64,000 nt of DNA from contig OZ257134.1 of NCBI GenBank assembly GCA_965279065.1, positions 682,001-746,000 on the forward strand, written 5' to 3'. Shown here piece by piece: positions 24,915-34,067 of this stretch. The position numbers were made by a program, and so were the translations under genes. The notes beneath the pieces are model-generated. The model saw only the letters and a list, made by a program, of their open reading frames with translations. It was not told where the DNA came from and searched no databases. Position 1 is the stretch's first letter. Each line of letters starts with the position of its first letter. Origin of the DNA: JAKAXS01 sp965279065 (GTDB lineage: Bacteria > Pseudomonadota > Alphaproteobacteria > Rhizobiales > Hyphomicrobiaceae).

Positions 24915-26729
24915 ATGGCTATTGCGGCACGACGCGTATTGCGCCGGATCTTGTCGACGGCCTCACTCGGATTTGTAGCAGCGGCTGTTTTCTCCAACGG
25001 CGCATTCGCGCAATGCGTGAAGGATGCCCGCGAGGCTAAATTCGCCGCAGGCAGCGCCAAACTCGTCACCTACCTCTGCAAGGCCGATGGCGAAGCCGCC
25101 CCCTCCGTCCGCGTCGAATTCCACCGCTTGAGCGAAGCCGCCGCCGCAGGTGTAGTCGCCGACAAGCCCTGGCCCGAAGTCACCGCCGTCGTCGGCAAGG
25201 CCCGCGTGCTCGACAACGGCGTCCGCCGCGAAGCGCTGAATCTCTACAAGAACTACGGCATCACCGAAGACCGCGAGGATGCGTTCCATTTCCAGGCGAC
25301 GGGGGCCGACGCCGAAAAGGAAAGCGAGAAGGTCTCCTCACCTTACGGCCGCAAGGCAATCACGTACCTCACCTACCCCGACACCGAGGGCTTCACTGGC
25401 CAGAGCATGGCTCTGCCGGACGAGGACAAGCTGATCCGCACGACGCAACGCTGGCCCGACGACATGAAGTTTTACTACAAGGGGGAAGAGTGCAAACCGA
25501 GTAATTTCGGTTGTGTCATGCTGTGGCGCTATCTCAATGCCGACGATGTCGGGCGCTTCGAGGAGCGCTGGCAAGCACAGCAGGCCATAATGCGTGTCGA
25601 AAATCCTGACTTCGCGACGACAATGGACCACAACGAGGAGCCGGTCCCCACACCAGGATCCGGCCCCCTGAAGCTACTGCAGTATCTCACCACCACAACC
25701 TGGCCCGAGGATTTCGCCGTCGTCACCGGGTCCTACAACTTGTGCGGTGGCAGCTACGATTTCTCCTACTACCCGCGCCAGATGGTGATGGATGTCGCTG
25801 TCATCCAAAATGTCTCGTCCAAGCCCCTGACCGTCGGCGATCTCCTCGGTACGCAAGTCGAGAACCCAGGACTGCGTCCGCCCGCTCCCCCCATGCGCGG
25901 CGTGGTGGCGGCCGGAGTCGTGCCTATTCCCGGCTCAGTCGGCAAGCTCGCGCCGGGCGAGCGTGTGCTCGTGCCGCTCAAGATCACGTTCGTGGCGCCG
26001 AAAGGTCTTGGCATGCAGTTCAATGGCAAGATGTCGGATGCGCGCAAGATCTTCGCCGAGTTCGAGAAGTTGCCTCCGGGCACGTTGATCAAGGAGCAGC
26101 AAGCTGGCTTGGAGCCCAACCAGCCGGCGCTACAGAAAACGCGCGAGAGCTTCCAGGCTCCCGAACTGCCCAAAGTCACGCCCTACATGTGGGGGCCGGA
26201 GATCACGCTGAAGGGGCTCAACGCCGACGGCAAGCGCATCATGCTGGATGAGACCAGCGCCAACTTCCTGGAGCTGACGGCGGGCGAAGGCTACGGCTCC
26301 TGCCCGTTCCTCTACTCGTACGACGAGGCCGCAAAAACCTGGGTCAGCCACGGCAAGGTTATCGACAACGCTGACGACCCCACCAAGGAACTGACACAGG
26401 ACATCGACATAACCGCCTTCGCCACTCGCTTCCGCCTCGCCGAAGAGGAATTGGAGATGTCGGAAATCAATCGCGTCGTCCTCAACGTCACGCGCAAGGA
26501 TGGCGAAGCCCTGCAACTCATGCCGGACGACATTCGCCTCAAGGACAAGGACGATCGCTACGTCCGCATTCTCGCCGGCCGCGCCATCAACATCTCGTTC
26601 AGTCTGCCGGTCGGCGTCCAGCCGTCCGATGTCGCCTCGTCGAAGCTGTCCGTGACCGGCTACTATCGCCGCTACTCCTCGCTCAACGTCGTCGACCTCC
26701 GCAAGCCCGAACCGGCCTCCAAACCGTAG
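24915..26729 (+). CDS. Exported protein of unknown function, partner of the caspase-like protease
   Basis: 604 residues. A signal peptide is clear (ATG at 24915, hydrophobic stretch SLGFVAAAVFSNGAFA, predicted cut before QC). The rest is soluble, with scattered cysteines (for example CKPSNFGC and NLCGG) that could form disulfides in the periplasm. The segment DVAVIQNVSSKPLTVGDLLG and the prolines around PGLRPPAPPMRG suggest beta-sandwich modules. I recognise no family. It starts an apparent operon: the caspase-like gene begins 26 bp after its stop and TfoX-N overlaps that. Co-occurrence suggests it is an accessory or substrate protein for the protease, which is inference. Confidence 0.75.
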   Translation: MAIAARRVLRRILSTASLGFVAAAVFSNGAFAQCVKDAREAKFAAGSAKLVTYLCKADGEAAPSVRVEFHRLSEAAAAGVVADKPWPEVTAVVGKARVLDNGVRREALNLYKNYGITEDREDAFHFQATGADAEKESEKVSSPYGRKAITYLTYPDTEGFTGQSMALPDEDKLIRTTQRWPDDMKFYYKGEECKPSNFGCVMLWRYLNADDVGRFEERWQAQQAIMRVENPDFATTMDHNEEPVPTPGSGPLKLLQYLTTTTWPEDFAVVTGSYNLCGGSYDFSYYPRQMVMDVAVIQNVSSKPLTVGDLLGTQVENPGLRPPAPPMRGVVAAGVVPIPGSVGKLAPGERVLVPLKITFVAPKGLGMQFNGKMSDARKIFAEFEKLPPGTLIKEQQAGLEPNQPALQKTRESFQAPELPKVTPYMWGPEITLKGLNADGKRIMLDETSANFLELTAGEGYGSCPFLYSYDEAAKTWVSHGKVIDNADDPTKELTQDIDITAFATRFRLAEEELEMSEINRVVLNVTRKDGEALQLMPDDIRLKDKDDRYVRILAGRAINISFSLPVGVQPSDVASSKLSVTGYYRRYSSLNVVDLRKPEPASKP

Positions 26730-26755
26730 CCAAAGCCCAGCCAAAGAGTTCGCGT

Positions 26756-29700
26756 ATGCGCTGCTTCCGCTTCGTCTGCACCGTTTGGCTGTTGGCGCAG
26801 GCTGTGCCGTGTGCCGCTCAGGCTCAATCGCCTGCCCCATCCAAGCCGGCTCTGATCATCAACGATCCGTTCGCCGCCCCGCTCTGGCGCATCGACGTCG
26901 CCGCCGATGAAAACCACCTCGTCGCCGGCTCGCCCGCCAAGGCTGCCGCGGTCTGGTCGTTCGACGATCCCTCCGCCGCCGAGCTATTGCGTCTGCCGTT
27001 GCGCGACGAGGAGATGCAGCGCGCCCACGCCATCGCCATATCGCCGGACGGCAAACGCATTGCCGCCGCCGTGCCTGCGCTGCGCGACGACAAGGGTTTC
27101 GCCAAGGCCGGCACCGCCGCGATCTACATCATCGAGCGCTCAAGCCGCCGTATCGAGAAGGCGATCACCTCCGACGTGGCGACACGCCCCCAGGCGCTCC
27201 GCTTTTCGCCCGATGGCACGCTGTTGGCCGCCACGCTGAGCGACGGCTGCGGCCTGCGCGTCTGGCGCGTCGCCGACTGGACACTCGCCGGTAGCGACGA
27301 CGCCGGTTACGGCGGCACGAGCGGCGCCTGTTGCCCGGCGACCGCCGGCACCGACTGCGATCCCTTTCCAGATACGCCCGGCCTGGCCTGGAGCAAGTCC
27401 GCATCCGGCGAGCAACTCCTCGTCACCTCCGGCGATACCGGCGTGCGGCTCTACAAGCCAGACGCCGAGGCAGTCGCCCTCCTCGCCAGCAAGTCTCCCG
27501 CCGACTTGGGCTTGGAACGTCCTGAGGGCGTCGCCGTCAGTCCGGACGCGACACGACTTGCTGTCGGCGATGCGCGCGTGCGCGGCGCGAGCCCGACAGT
27601 GAAACTTCAGGTGGCCATTCTCGACCTCATGACCTTGACGCCGACGAGCGCCAACCTGACGCTCCCGGAAACGGCAATCCTGTCTCCGGCGCTTCTCGAT
27701 ACCAAAGCGACGCCCGCAGCCGATCAGATGGCGCTCAATCGCGTTGCCTGGGCCGTCGATGACGAGGGAGAAGCCATTTACGCCGGCGGCCTCGCGTGGT
27801 GCCAGATCGCCGACCCGTCGCTCGTCCTCGGCTCGCAGGAAGGCGAAGGTACCGAGAATTGCCTCGTGCGCTGGCGATTGCCTGCATCTGGATCAGCCGA
27901 CCGGCCCAGCGAGGTGCACTTCATCCGCGCCGGCCTCGATCGCGTCATGGATCTGGCACCGCTGCCGAAGCGCAAGGCGCTCGCCTACGCCACGCTGCAG
28001 CGCATCGGCGCGATGTACGGCGACGGCACGCCCTACGTCAACGATGCCGGCGCGGAAGTCTTCGCCGCCGCCCGCGCCTTCGACTTCCGTGACCGCCCCG
28101 TCGATCGCAAGACCGGCGCGATGCTCGGCTTCGATATCTCTCCAGACGCCAGCACGGTCTACCTGGAAGACTATCGCGGCACGGCGGCAGTGCCCGTGGC
28201 GCTTACCTTCAGCGTCGACCAGCTCAAGTTGGAGCCTGCCGCCAGCCGCCCCGCCAACGTCGCCGCGCCCAAGCGCGATCCCCTGATCGTCGACAAGCTC
28301 GCCAACTGGTGGAACGGTCCCAAGCCGCCCACCATCTACGGCCTGCCGCTCGATGTCTTGCAAGGCGTGCGCGATACCTACCGCGCCGTCGCTCTCGCGC
28401 CCGATAAGCGCGCCATCGTCGGCTCAGCCACGCATGTGCGCGTCATCGGATACGCCGGCGGCAAGGCCGAAGTGCTGTGCCAGCTCCGCGTCGCGGCTGA
28501 AGCGTATCGCACGGCGGTGTCGGACGACGGCAGCGTCGCCGTCGTCGGCCATTCCGACGGCACGCTGCGCTGGTACCGCATCGAGCACGCCAAGGATGGC
28601 GCCGCCTGCAGCCTCACGCAGCTTCTTGCTGTCCACATTCGCCAGGCCGACGGCGAGGACGGCAGCTGGACCTGGGCCGGCTGGCTGCCCGCCACCGGCC
28701 AGTTCGCCGCCGACCCCCGCGCCAAGGATCTCGTCGGCTGGCAGGTCGCCGGCGCTGATGGCCAAGTCGAAACCGTGCGCTTCGCCGATCTGCTGCAGTA
28801 CTATGCGCCTGATGCCGTCAAGGCCGCCCTGCGCCAAACCGCGCCGTCGCCCGACGTGGTCGCCAGCCTGCAAAAGAGCATCGGCGATGCCGTCGACCCC
28901 TTGCGCCTCATAGTGTTGACGCCCGACGAGAACGCCGAGGTCGCGACCGAAACCGTGAAGTTCGACATCAAGGCCGACGGCGGCACGACATGGCCCCGAA
29001 AGCTGTACGTTGCCACCGGCAGCGGGGCGCGTATCGCCAAGACGGTCCGCGGCAAGGAACTCGCCGCCAATGATCCCATCGAGATCGCCGCGCCCGGTAT
29101 CGTACAAATGCAGGTCAAGCTGCCGCCCGCCGAGCGCCAGCAGCATCGCAACGTCGATGTCTGTTTCCTGGTCGACCGCCAGCGCGACTGCCACACAATC
29201 AACTGGTCCGGCGCGCTAGAAGAGCCGGCGCCGCGCGCTTTGCACGCCGTGATCGTCGGCCTGTCCGCCTATAAGGACCCGGCGATGTCGCTCGCCTTCG
29301 CCCAGAACGACGCGCTCGATCTCGCGCGCATCTTCGTCAACGACTACAAGGCCCGCGTCGTCGACAAGACATCGAAGGTCCCCGCCGACTACGTCACCGT
29401 CTCGATCGATTTGATTGTTGCCGCGGGCTCTAGCTCCGCCAAAACCGAACTGGCGGACCTTCAGGCGAGCGGCATCGTCCGCGTCCACGAGGCCACCATC
29501 GCCAACATCGCCGCCGTGCTCGGCAAGCTGGCGCAGCAGGGGGGCACCAGCGAGAACGACCTCGTGCTGTTTTATTTCTCCGGCCACGGCATGCTGAACC
29601 CCTTCCGCGGCGCCAAGGGCCTCACGGCATTGCTCGGCCCCGATATCGAGGGCAACTACACGCCCGCAAGCCTGGAACGCGACGCCCTCACCTCAGACCG

Positions 29701-30205
29701 CTTGATCGCGCTGCTGGACCCGATCGCCGGCGAGAAGCTGGTCATCATCGACGCCTGCCGCACGACGGCGACGATCGCCGGCGAAAGCGCCTTCGATCCC
29801 GCAGCCATCCGCCTGGAGTTCGAGCGCAACCTGCTCTCTGCCGACTTCTTCTTCTCCGCAGCGCCCGGGCAGTACTCCCTCGACCAGGGCGAACTGGCCT
29901 ATTCGACCGCTCGCCCGAAGGAGCAGCAGGGCAACGGGCTCTTCACCTACGCCTTGTTGAAGTCGCTGACCGACACGGGCGGCGCACCGGCCGGCAGCAA
30001 GCCTCGCAAGGTCGAGGTCTATGACGTCGACCGCTACGTCCGCGGCTTCTTCGACAGTCACGACGAGGAAAGCGCCGCCGTCCGCCTCATCCGCCGCCTG
30101 CAGGAGCAGGGCATCTCCGTCGCGCTGCAGCAGCCCATGTATGTCCCCGCCCGCCGCCGCGCCAGCGCCGGCACCGTCATTCGCACATTGGAGCCCGCGC
30201 CGTGA
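26756..30205 (+). CDS. Exported caspase-family (peptidase C14) protein with WD40-like repeats
   Basis: 1149 residues. A signal peptide (FVCTVWLLAQAVPCAAQAQ) is followed by propeller-like repeats (about 35-700) with motifs such as AIAISPDGKRIAAA, ALRFSPDGTLLAATLSDG and AVSPDATRLAVGDARV. A beta-sandwich-like segment (about 715-830, LTPDENAEVATETVKFDIKA) comes next, then a caspase fold (about 835-1090). The catalytic dyad is His944 in YFSGHGM and Cys1001 in IIDACRT. Bacterial caspase homologues (orthocaspases) usually cut after Arg/Lys, and propeller-fused forms are often regulators. Location outside the cytoplasm is unusual for a death-type protease. The GTG of the next gene overlaps its stop codon (GTGA). 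Confidence 0.9.
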   Translation: MRCFRFVCTVWLLAQAVPCAAQAQSPAPSKPALIINDPFAAPLWRIDVAADENHLVAGSPAKAAAVWSFDDPSAAELLRLPLRDEEMQRAHAIAISPDGKRIAAAVPALRDDKGFAKAGTAAIYIIERSSRRIEKAITSDVATRPQALRFSPDGTLLAATLSDGCGLRVWRVADWTLAGSDDAGYGGTSGACCPATAGTDCDPFPDTPGLAWSKSASGEQLLVTSGDTGVRLYKPDAEAVALLASKSPADLGLERPEGVAVSPDATRLAVGDARVRGASPTVKLQVAILDLMTLTPTSANLTLPETAILSPALLDTKATPAADQMALNRVAWAVDDEGEAIYAGGLAWCQIADPSLVLGSQEGEGTENCLVRWRLPASGSADRPSEVHFIRAGLDRVMDLAPLPKRKALAYATLQRIGAMYGDGTPYVNDAGAEVFAAARAFDFRDRPVDRKTGAMLGFDISPDASTVYLEDYRGTAAVPVALTFSVDQLKLEPAASRPANVAAPKRDPLIVDKLANWWNGPKPPTIYGLPLDVLQGVRDTYRAVALAPDKRAIVGSATHVRVIGYAGGKAEVLCQLRVAAEAYRTAVSDDGSVAVVGHSDGTLRWYRIEHAKDGAACSLTQLLAVHIRQADGEDGSWTWAGWLPATGQFAADPRAKDLVGWQVAGADGQVETVRFADLLQYYAPDAVKAALRQTAPSPDVVASLQKSIGDAVDPLRLIVLTPDENAEVATETVKFDIKADGGTTWPRKLYVATGSGARIAKTVRGKELAANDPIEIAAPGIVQMQVKLPPAERQQHRNVDVCFLVDRQRDCHTINWSGALEEPAPRALHAVIVGLSAYKDPAMSLAFAQNDALDLARIFVNDYKARVVDKTSKVPADYVTVSIDLIVAAGSSSAKTELADLQASGIVRVHEATIANIAAVLGKLAQQGGTSENDLVLFYFSGHGMLNPFRGAKGLTALLGPDIEGNYTPASLERDALTSDRLIALLDPIAGEKLVIIDACRTTATIAGESAFDPAAIRLEFERNLLSADFFFSAAPGQYSLDQGELAYSTARPKEQQGNGLFTYALLKSLTDTGGAPAGSKPRKVEVYDVDRYVRGFFDSHDEESAAVRLIRRLQEQGISVALQQPMYVPARRRASAGTVIRTLEPAP

Positions 30206-30702
30206 GCCTCAGCGAAGGCTACGTCGAACACTTGAAGGAGATGCTGGATGGCATCGGCCACATCACCGTGCGGCGCATGTTCGGCGGCGCCGGCGTCTAC
30301 TGCGACGGCTTCATCTTCGCCTTCCTCGACGAGGACGTGCTCTATCTGAAGACCGACGAGCCCGGCCGCGCGCCGTTCGAAGCCGAAGGCATGGGCCCCT
30401 TCACCTACGAGAGCAAGGACGGCCCGATCCAGACATTCTCTTACTATCGCGCGCCCGAGCGCCTGCTCGACGACCCCGAGGAGTTGCGCGAATGGGTCCG
30501 CAGGGCGCTGGCCATCAGCAAACGCGACGCCGCCGCCAAGGCCAAGCGGACGGGCAAGGCCAGGTCCAAGGCCGCCCCATCGGCTCCGAAGCCCGCAAAA
30601 AACAAAAGCACGGAACGTCAGCAGCCTAGCGGCCGTAGGTCCGTAGCCGCGCACAAACCAGCGGGCAAGCGCAAAACCGCCGTGCCACGTCAGAAGAACT
30701 GA
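30202..30702 (+). CDS. TfoX N-terminal domain protein with basic tail
   Basis: 166 residues, starting with GTG inside the stop codon of the caspase-like gene (4-bp overlap), so translation is probably coupled. Residues 1-105 form a TfoX-N domain: YVEHLKEMLDGIGHITVRRM, then FGGAGVYCDGFIFAFLDEDV, YLKTDEPGRAPFE and FSYYRAPERLLDDPEELREW. TfoX-N modules are found in competence regulators and in many stand-alone proteins of unknown role. The last 60 residues are Lys/Ala/Arg-rich, suggesting nucleic-acid contact. Its link with an exported protease is unexplained. Confidence 0.85.
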   Translation: MSLSEGYVEHLKEMLDGIGHITVRRMFGGAGVYCDGFIFAFLDEDVLYLKTDEPGRAPFEAEGMGPFTYESKDGPIQTFSYYRAPERLLDDPEELREWVRRALAISKRDAAAKAKRTGKARSKAAPSAPKPAKNKSTERQQPSGRRSVAAHKPAGKRKTAVPRQKN

Positions 30703-30715
30703 CTCGCTCTCCACG

Positions 30716-30845
30716 ATGTCATCCCCGGGCTTGTCCCAGGGATCCCGCCATCAACGGGCACGGCACGTGGTTGATCGGACACCACGCACCGTTCGATGTC
30801 GCGCTTGCTGCACGCGGGATGCCCGGAACAAGTCCGGGCATGACT
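30716..30845. repeat. Long intergenic inverted repeat (dispersed-type element)
   Basis: Two arms of about 30 bp (30716-30746 and 30816-30845) are imperfect inverted copies built around CCCGGGCTTGTCCC and its complement GGAACAAGTCCGGG, separated by about 70 bp. Elements with this core are common between genes in alphaproteobacteria. It lies between the convergent TfoX-N and rhlE genes, where a long hairpin may act as a two-way transcription end. Confidence 0.7.
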
Positions 30846-30906
30846 GTTGTGGAACCAGTATCGGCATCGCTAGAGAAACGCGCAGGCAGCCGCGCGCTCC
30901 TGATGC

Positions 30907-32772
30907 TTATTCGTTCGCGACCTTCACCGGACGCGATGAGCGTCGCAGGAACGCCGGCACATTGTCGGCAAAGCCCACAGCGCCATTGTCGCGATTGCCG
31001 CCGCCGTCACGTTTGCCGTCGCGATCGCGCTCCGGTTGCCGTGCTCGGGCGTGCTGCCGGTCGTCGCCGCTACGCTCTGGGCGGGGTTGCTGATCACGGC
31101 CTTCGCCGCTCCGCGGACGAGCCGAACGCTCACCCCGGTCCTGGCGTGGCTCGCGCGCGGCATCGCCGTTGCGCGGCTGGGACGAACGCCCGCCACGGTC
31201 CGGCTGGTCGCCACCTTGAGGGCGATCAGCGCGCTCGGGGCGCGGTCCCCGGTCGTTGTGGCCGCCACTGGCCTGCCGTTCGGTGCGATTCCCACGATCC
31301 TGTCGCGGTCCACGTTCCTCACGCCCCCCGCGTTCCGGACGTTCACCGCGCGGCTGGTCTGCACGGCTGGCATCCTGCGGCTTTGCCGCGATGGCCTCAC
31401 CAAGAGCCGGTGCATCGAGCTGCGCGGCGCGAGCCGTGCGCTGGCCGGGTTGTGCCTGTCCGTTATCGGTGTTGCTGCGATCGCCGCCGCGGCCACCCGG
31501 CTGCTGGCCACGGTCGCCACGGCCGCGCCCGCCACCGCTGCGGCCATCACGGCCGCCGCGCGCTTCAGCCCCAGCCCCGCGGCCGCCGCCACGTCCGCCC
31601 CGGCGCTTGCCGGAGTTGGCGATGTCGTCTTCGCTGGGAGGCTCCCCGATCCACACCGCCGGTGCGCCGATGATCTTCTCGATATCCTTCAGCGATTTGC
31701 CGAGATCCTCGCGCGTCACGAGCGACGTCGACGATCCTTCCTTGCCGGCGCGGCCCGTGCGGCCGATGCGGTGCACGTAGTCGTCGCTGTCGCGCGGCAG
31801 GTCGTAGTTGAACACATGGCTGACGTCGGGAATGTCCAACCCGCGTGCCGCCACGTCGCTGGCGGCCAGGAACGTGATCGTGCCGGCGCGGAACTTGTCC
31901 AGCGTCTCCATGCGGCTCTTCTGGTCCATATCGCCGTGCAGCGCGCCGGCGTTGAAGCCGTGCTTCAACAGCGACTTGAGCAGAATTGCCACTTCAACCT
32001 TGCGATTGCAGAAGATAATGGCGTTACGCACGCCCTCGCCTCGGATCAGGGTGCGAAGCGCATCGCGCTTGGCCCAATCCGTGCCTTCGGCACAGAAGTG
32101 GAAGCGCTGCGTGATGGTGTTCGCGGTCGTCGCCGGGCGCGTGGCTTCGATGCGCTGCGGGTTGTTGAGGAAGGTGTTCACCAGCCGCGTGATTTCCGGC
32201 GGCATCGTCGCCGAGAAGAACAGCGTCTGACGCCTCGGTGGTAGCAGCTTGCAGATCTTCTCGATGTCGGGAATGAAGCCCATGTCGAGCATGCGGTCGG
32301 CTTCGTCGATGACGAGGATTTCCACGCCCATCAGCATCAACCGGCCACGCTGGAAATGATCCAGCATCCGGCCGGGCGTGGCGATCAGCACGTCGGCGCC
32401 GCGGTCGAGCTTCTTGACCTGCTCGTCCATCGACACGCCGCCGATCAGCAGCGCCACGTTCAGTTTGTGATTGACGCCGTACTTCTCGAAGCTCTGTGCC
32501 ACCTGGGCGGCAAGTTCGCGCGTCGGCGCCAGGATCAGGGAGCGCGGCATGCGTGCTCGGGCTCGGCCGACTTCCAACCGGGTGATCATCGGCAGCACGA
32601 ACGAGGCGGTTTTGCCGGTGCCCGTCTGAGCGATCCCCAACACGTCCTGGCCTGTAACCGCGATCGGAATGGCGGCCGCCTGGATCGGCGTAGGCGTGGT
32701 GTATCCGGAGGCCTCTACAGCCGCCTGGACCTTCGCGCTGAGCCCCAGCTCAGCGAACGTTTTCGTTTCCAA
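30907..32772 (-). CDS. rhlE: ATP-dependent RNA helicase, RhlE type (DEAD box)
   Basis: 621 residues. A DEAD-box core (about 1-385) has the Q motif with GYTTPTPIQAAAIPIA, Walker A AQTGTGKT, PTRELAAQ, DEAD in VIDEADRMLDMGFIPD, SAT in FFSATMPPE, and HRIGRTGRAG. The C-terminal 230 residues are a disordered RG/GGR-rich tail with repeated RGGR, PRQDRG and RPERG blocks, known in RNA chaperone helicases and ribosome assembly factors. The start is inferred as TTG at 32772, preceded by GGAG about 11 nt upstream; no ATG exists nearby in frame. The tail ends with AFLRRSSRPVKV. Role: RNA remodelling, perhaps in the cold. Confidence 0.92.
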   Translation of the reverse strand: METKTFAELGLSAKVQAAVEASGYTTPTPIQAAAIPIAVTGQDVLGIAQTGTGKTASFVLPMITRLEVGRARARMPRSLILAPTRELAAQVAQSFEKYGVNHKLNVALLIGGVSMDEQVKKLDRGADVLIATPGRMLDHFQRGRLMLMGVEILVIDEADRMLDMGFIPDIEKICKLLPPRRQTLFFSATMPPEITRLVNTFLNNPQRIEATRPATTANTITQRFHFCAEGTDWAKRDALRTLIRGEGVRNAIIFCNRKVEVAILLKSLLKHGFNAGALHGDMDQKSRMETLDKFRAGTITFLAASDVAARGLDIPDVSHVFNYDLPRDSDDYVHRIGRTGRAGKEGSSTSLVTREDLGKSLKDIEKIIGAPAVWIGEPPSEDDIANSGKRRGGRGGGRGAGAEARGGRDGRSGGGRGRGDRGQQPGGRGGDRSNTDNGQAQPGQRTARAAQLDAPALGEAIAAKPQDASRADQPRGERPERGGREERGPRQDRGNRTERQASGGHNDRGPRPERADRPQGGDQPDRGGRSSQPRNGDAAREPRQDRGERSARPRSGEGRDQQPRPERSGDDRQHARARQPERDRDGKRDGGGNRDNGAVGFADNVPAFLRRSSRPVKVANE

Positions 32773-33116
32773 AGAAGAACTTCTCCATCCAGCGTTCTCA
32801 AGACCTCCGCCACGAAGCTCGAGGCGCGCGCATGAGGGCGCGCGCGAGCGGCGGTTCGGTGGAGCGCAGGGGGAAGAGGGTGCCTGAAAAGGGCCAAACC
32901 GGAAAAACCGAGGTCTCGAAAATGGGATAAATGAATCAATCCCCTGCGCTCGAGCCACAGGCTTGCTGACACATGTAAGTGACGAAAGCAAGAAAATGCA
33001 GGGGTTTCACCCAGTTTGTCGCAATCCCGACGCGGATTTGCGTGCGCAACGCTGCATGATTGGGCAATTCGTAATGAAGAGGCCCGGATTTACTTTGATT
33101 GCAGCCTGTAACGATC
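32773..33116 (-). other. Long 5' leader region of rhlE
   Basis: About 345 bp without a credible gene lie between the rhlE start and the aquaporin terminator. The region is lower in GC than the flanking genes. Long structured leaders are typical of cold-induced DEAD-box helicase genes, so post-transcriptional control is possible. I see no defined riboswitch. Confidence 0.4.
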
Positions 33117-33152
33117 AAGAAAAAGCCGCGGTCGCCCGAAAGCGCCGCGGCT
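33117..33152 (-). terminator. Intrinsic terminator of the aquaporin gene
   Basis: On the minus strand AGCCGCGG pairs with CCGCGGCT, extended by an inner CGC/GCG pair, and is followed by TTTTTCTTG. It is 26 bp downstream of the aquaporin stop codon. Confidence 0.85.
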
Positions 33153-33177
33153 CATTCATTTACGGCGATCGCGGAAT

Positions 33178-33852
33178 TCAGGCTTCGTCGTCAAGCCACT
33201 TGTAGATCAGCGCCCCTGCAACGCCGCCGAGGATCGGTGCGGCCCAGAACACCCAAAGCTGCAACAGGGCTTCCTGCCCGCCGAAGACGGCCGAGCCTAG
33301 GCTGCGGGCCGGATTGACGGAGGCGTTGGAGATCGGAATAGCCATGAGGTGGATCGCCGTCAGAGTCAGGCCGATGGCAATGGGCGCGAACCCGGCAGCC
33401 GCGGTGGTTCGCGTCGCCCCCATGATGACGATCAGGAAGAACGCCGTCAGCACGAACTCGAGCACGAACACCGGCACCAGTCCGGCCTTCAGCATCGACA
33501 GGCCGTCATAGCCGTTGGCGGCAAAGGTCGTGCCCGTATGGCCGATGATCGTGAACACGGCGCAGGCGGCGACGGCGCCGAGGCATTGCGCGACAATGTA
33601 GCCGAGCGCATCGCCCATCGAGAACCGCCCGCCCGCGACCAGGCCCAGCGTCACAGCCGGATTATAGTGCCCGCCGGAGATGTGTCCGATCGAATACGCC
33701 AGCGCCATCACGGTAAGTCCGATCGACAGGCCGACGCCGATGATACCGGCAGCGCCTCCAGGCGCCCCAAACGAGTAGAACGCAGCGCCCAAAACGGACG
33801 CCATGAGCATGAACGTGCCGATGAACTCGGCACCGAGTGCTTTGATTTTCAT
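33178..33852 (-). CDS. aqpZ: Aquaporin Z-type water channel
   Basis: 224 residues with six membrane helices and the two NPA half-helices: Asn64-Pro-Ala in GHYNPAVT and Asn180-Pro-Ala in SVNPARS. IGHISGG and GFAPIAIGLTLTAIH match AqpZ closely. By alignment to E. coli AqpZ (Phe43/His174/Thr183/Arg189) the selectivity filter here reads Ile44/His168/Ala177/Arg183, which should be somewhat wider than in a strict water channel. Role: osmotic water flow across the inner membrane. Transcription ends at a clear terminator. Confidence 0.92.
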   Translation of the reverse strand: MKIKALGAEFIGTFMLMASVLGAAFYSFGAPGGAAGIIGVGLSIGLTVMALAYSIGHISGGHYNPAVTLGLVAGGRFSMGDALGYIVAQCLGAVAACAVFTIIGHTGTTFAANGYDGLSMLKAGLVPVFVLEFVLTAFFLIVIMGATRTTAAAGFAPIAIGLTLTAIHLMAIPISNASVNPARSLGSAVFGGQEALLQLWVFWAAPILGGVAGALIYKWLDDEA

Positions 33853-34067
33853 GAATGCGATCTCCTAGGCTTCTCCCCTAGCCTTTGGCGCCGGACGATG
33901 CCGCGAAGACCGTTGACACGAGCCAGTAAAATACGGCTTCGCGCAGCCATCGAATCAGACAAAGGCCACGCGATACGTGTACGCGAAACCTGCGACATAA
34001 TCTGCGTGGGCAATGCAGGAGTGTTGTTCAAAAGCTGCGTGCAGTGCAGCACGGACCTTGGAGTGCC

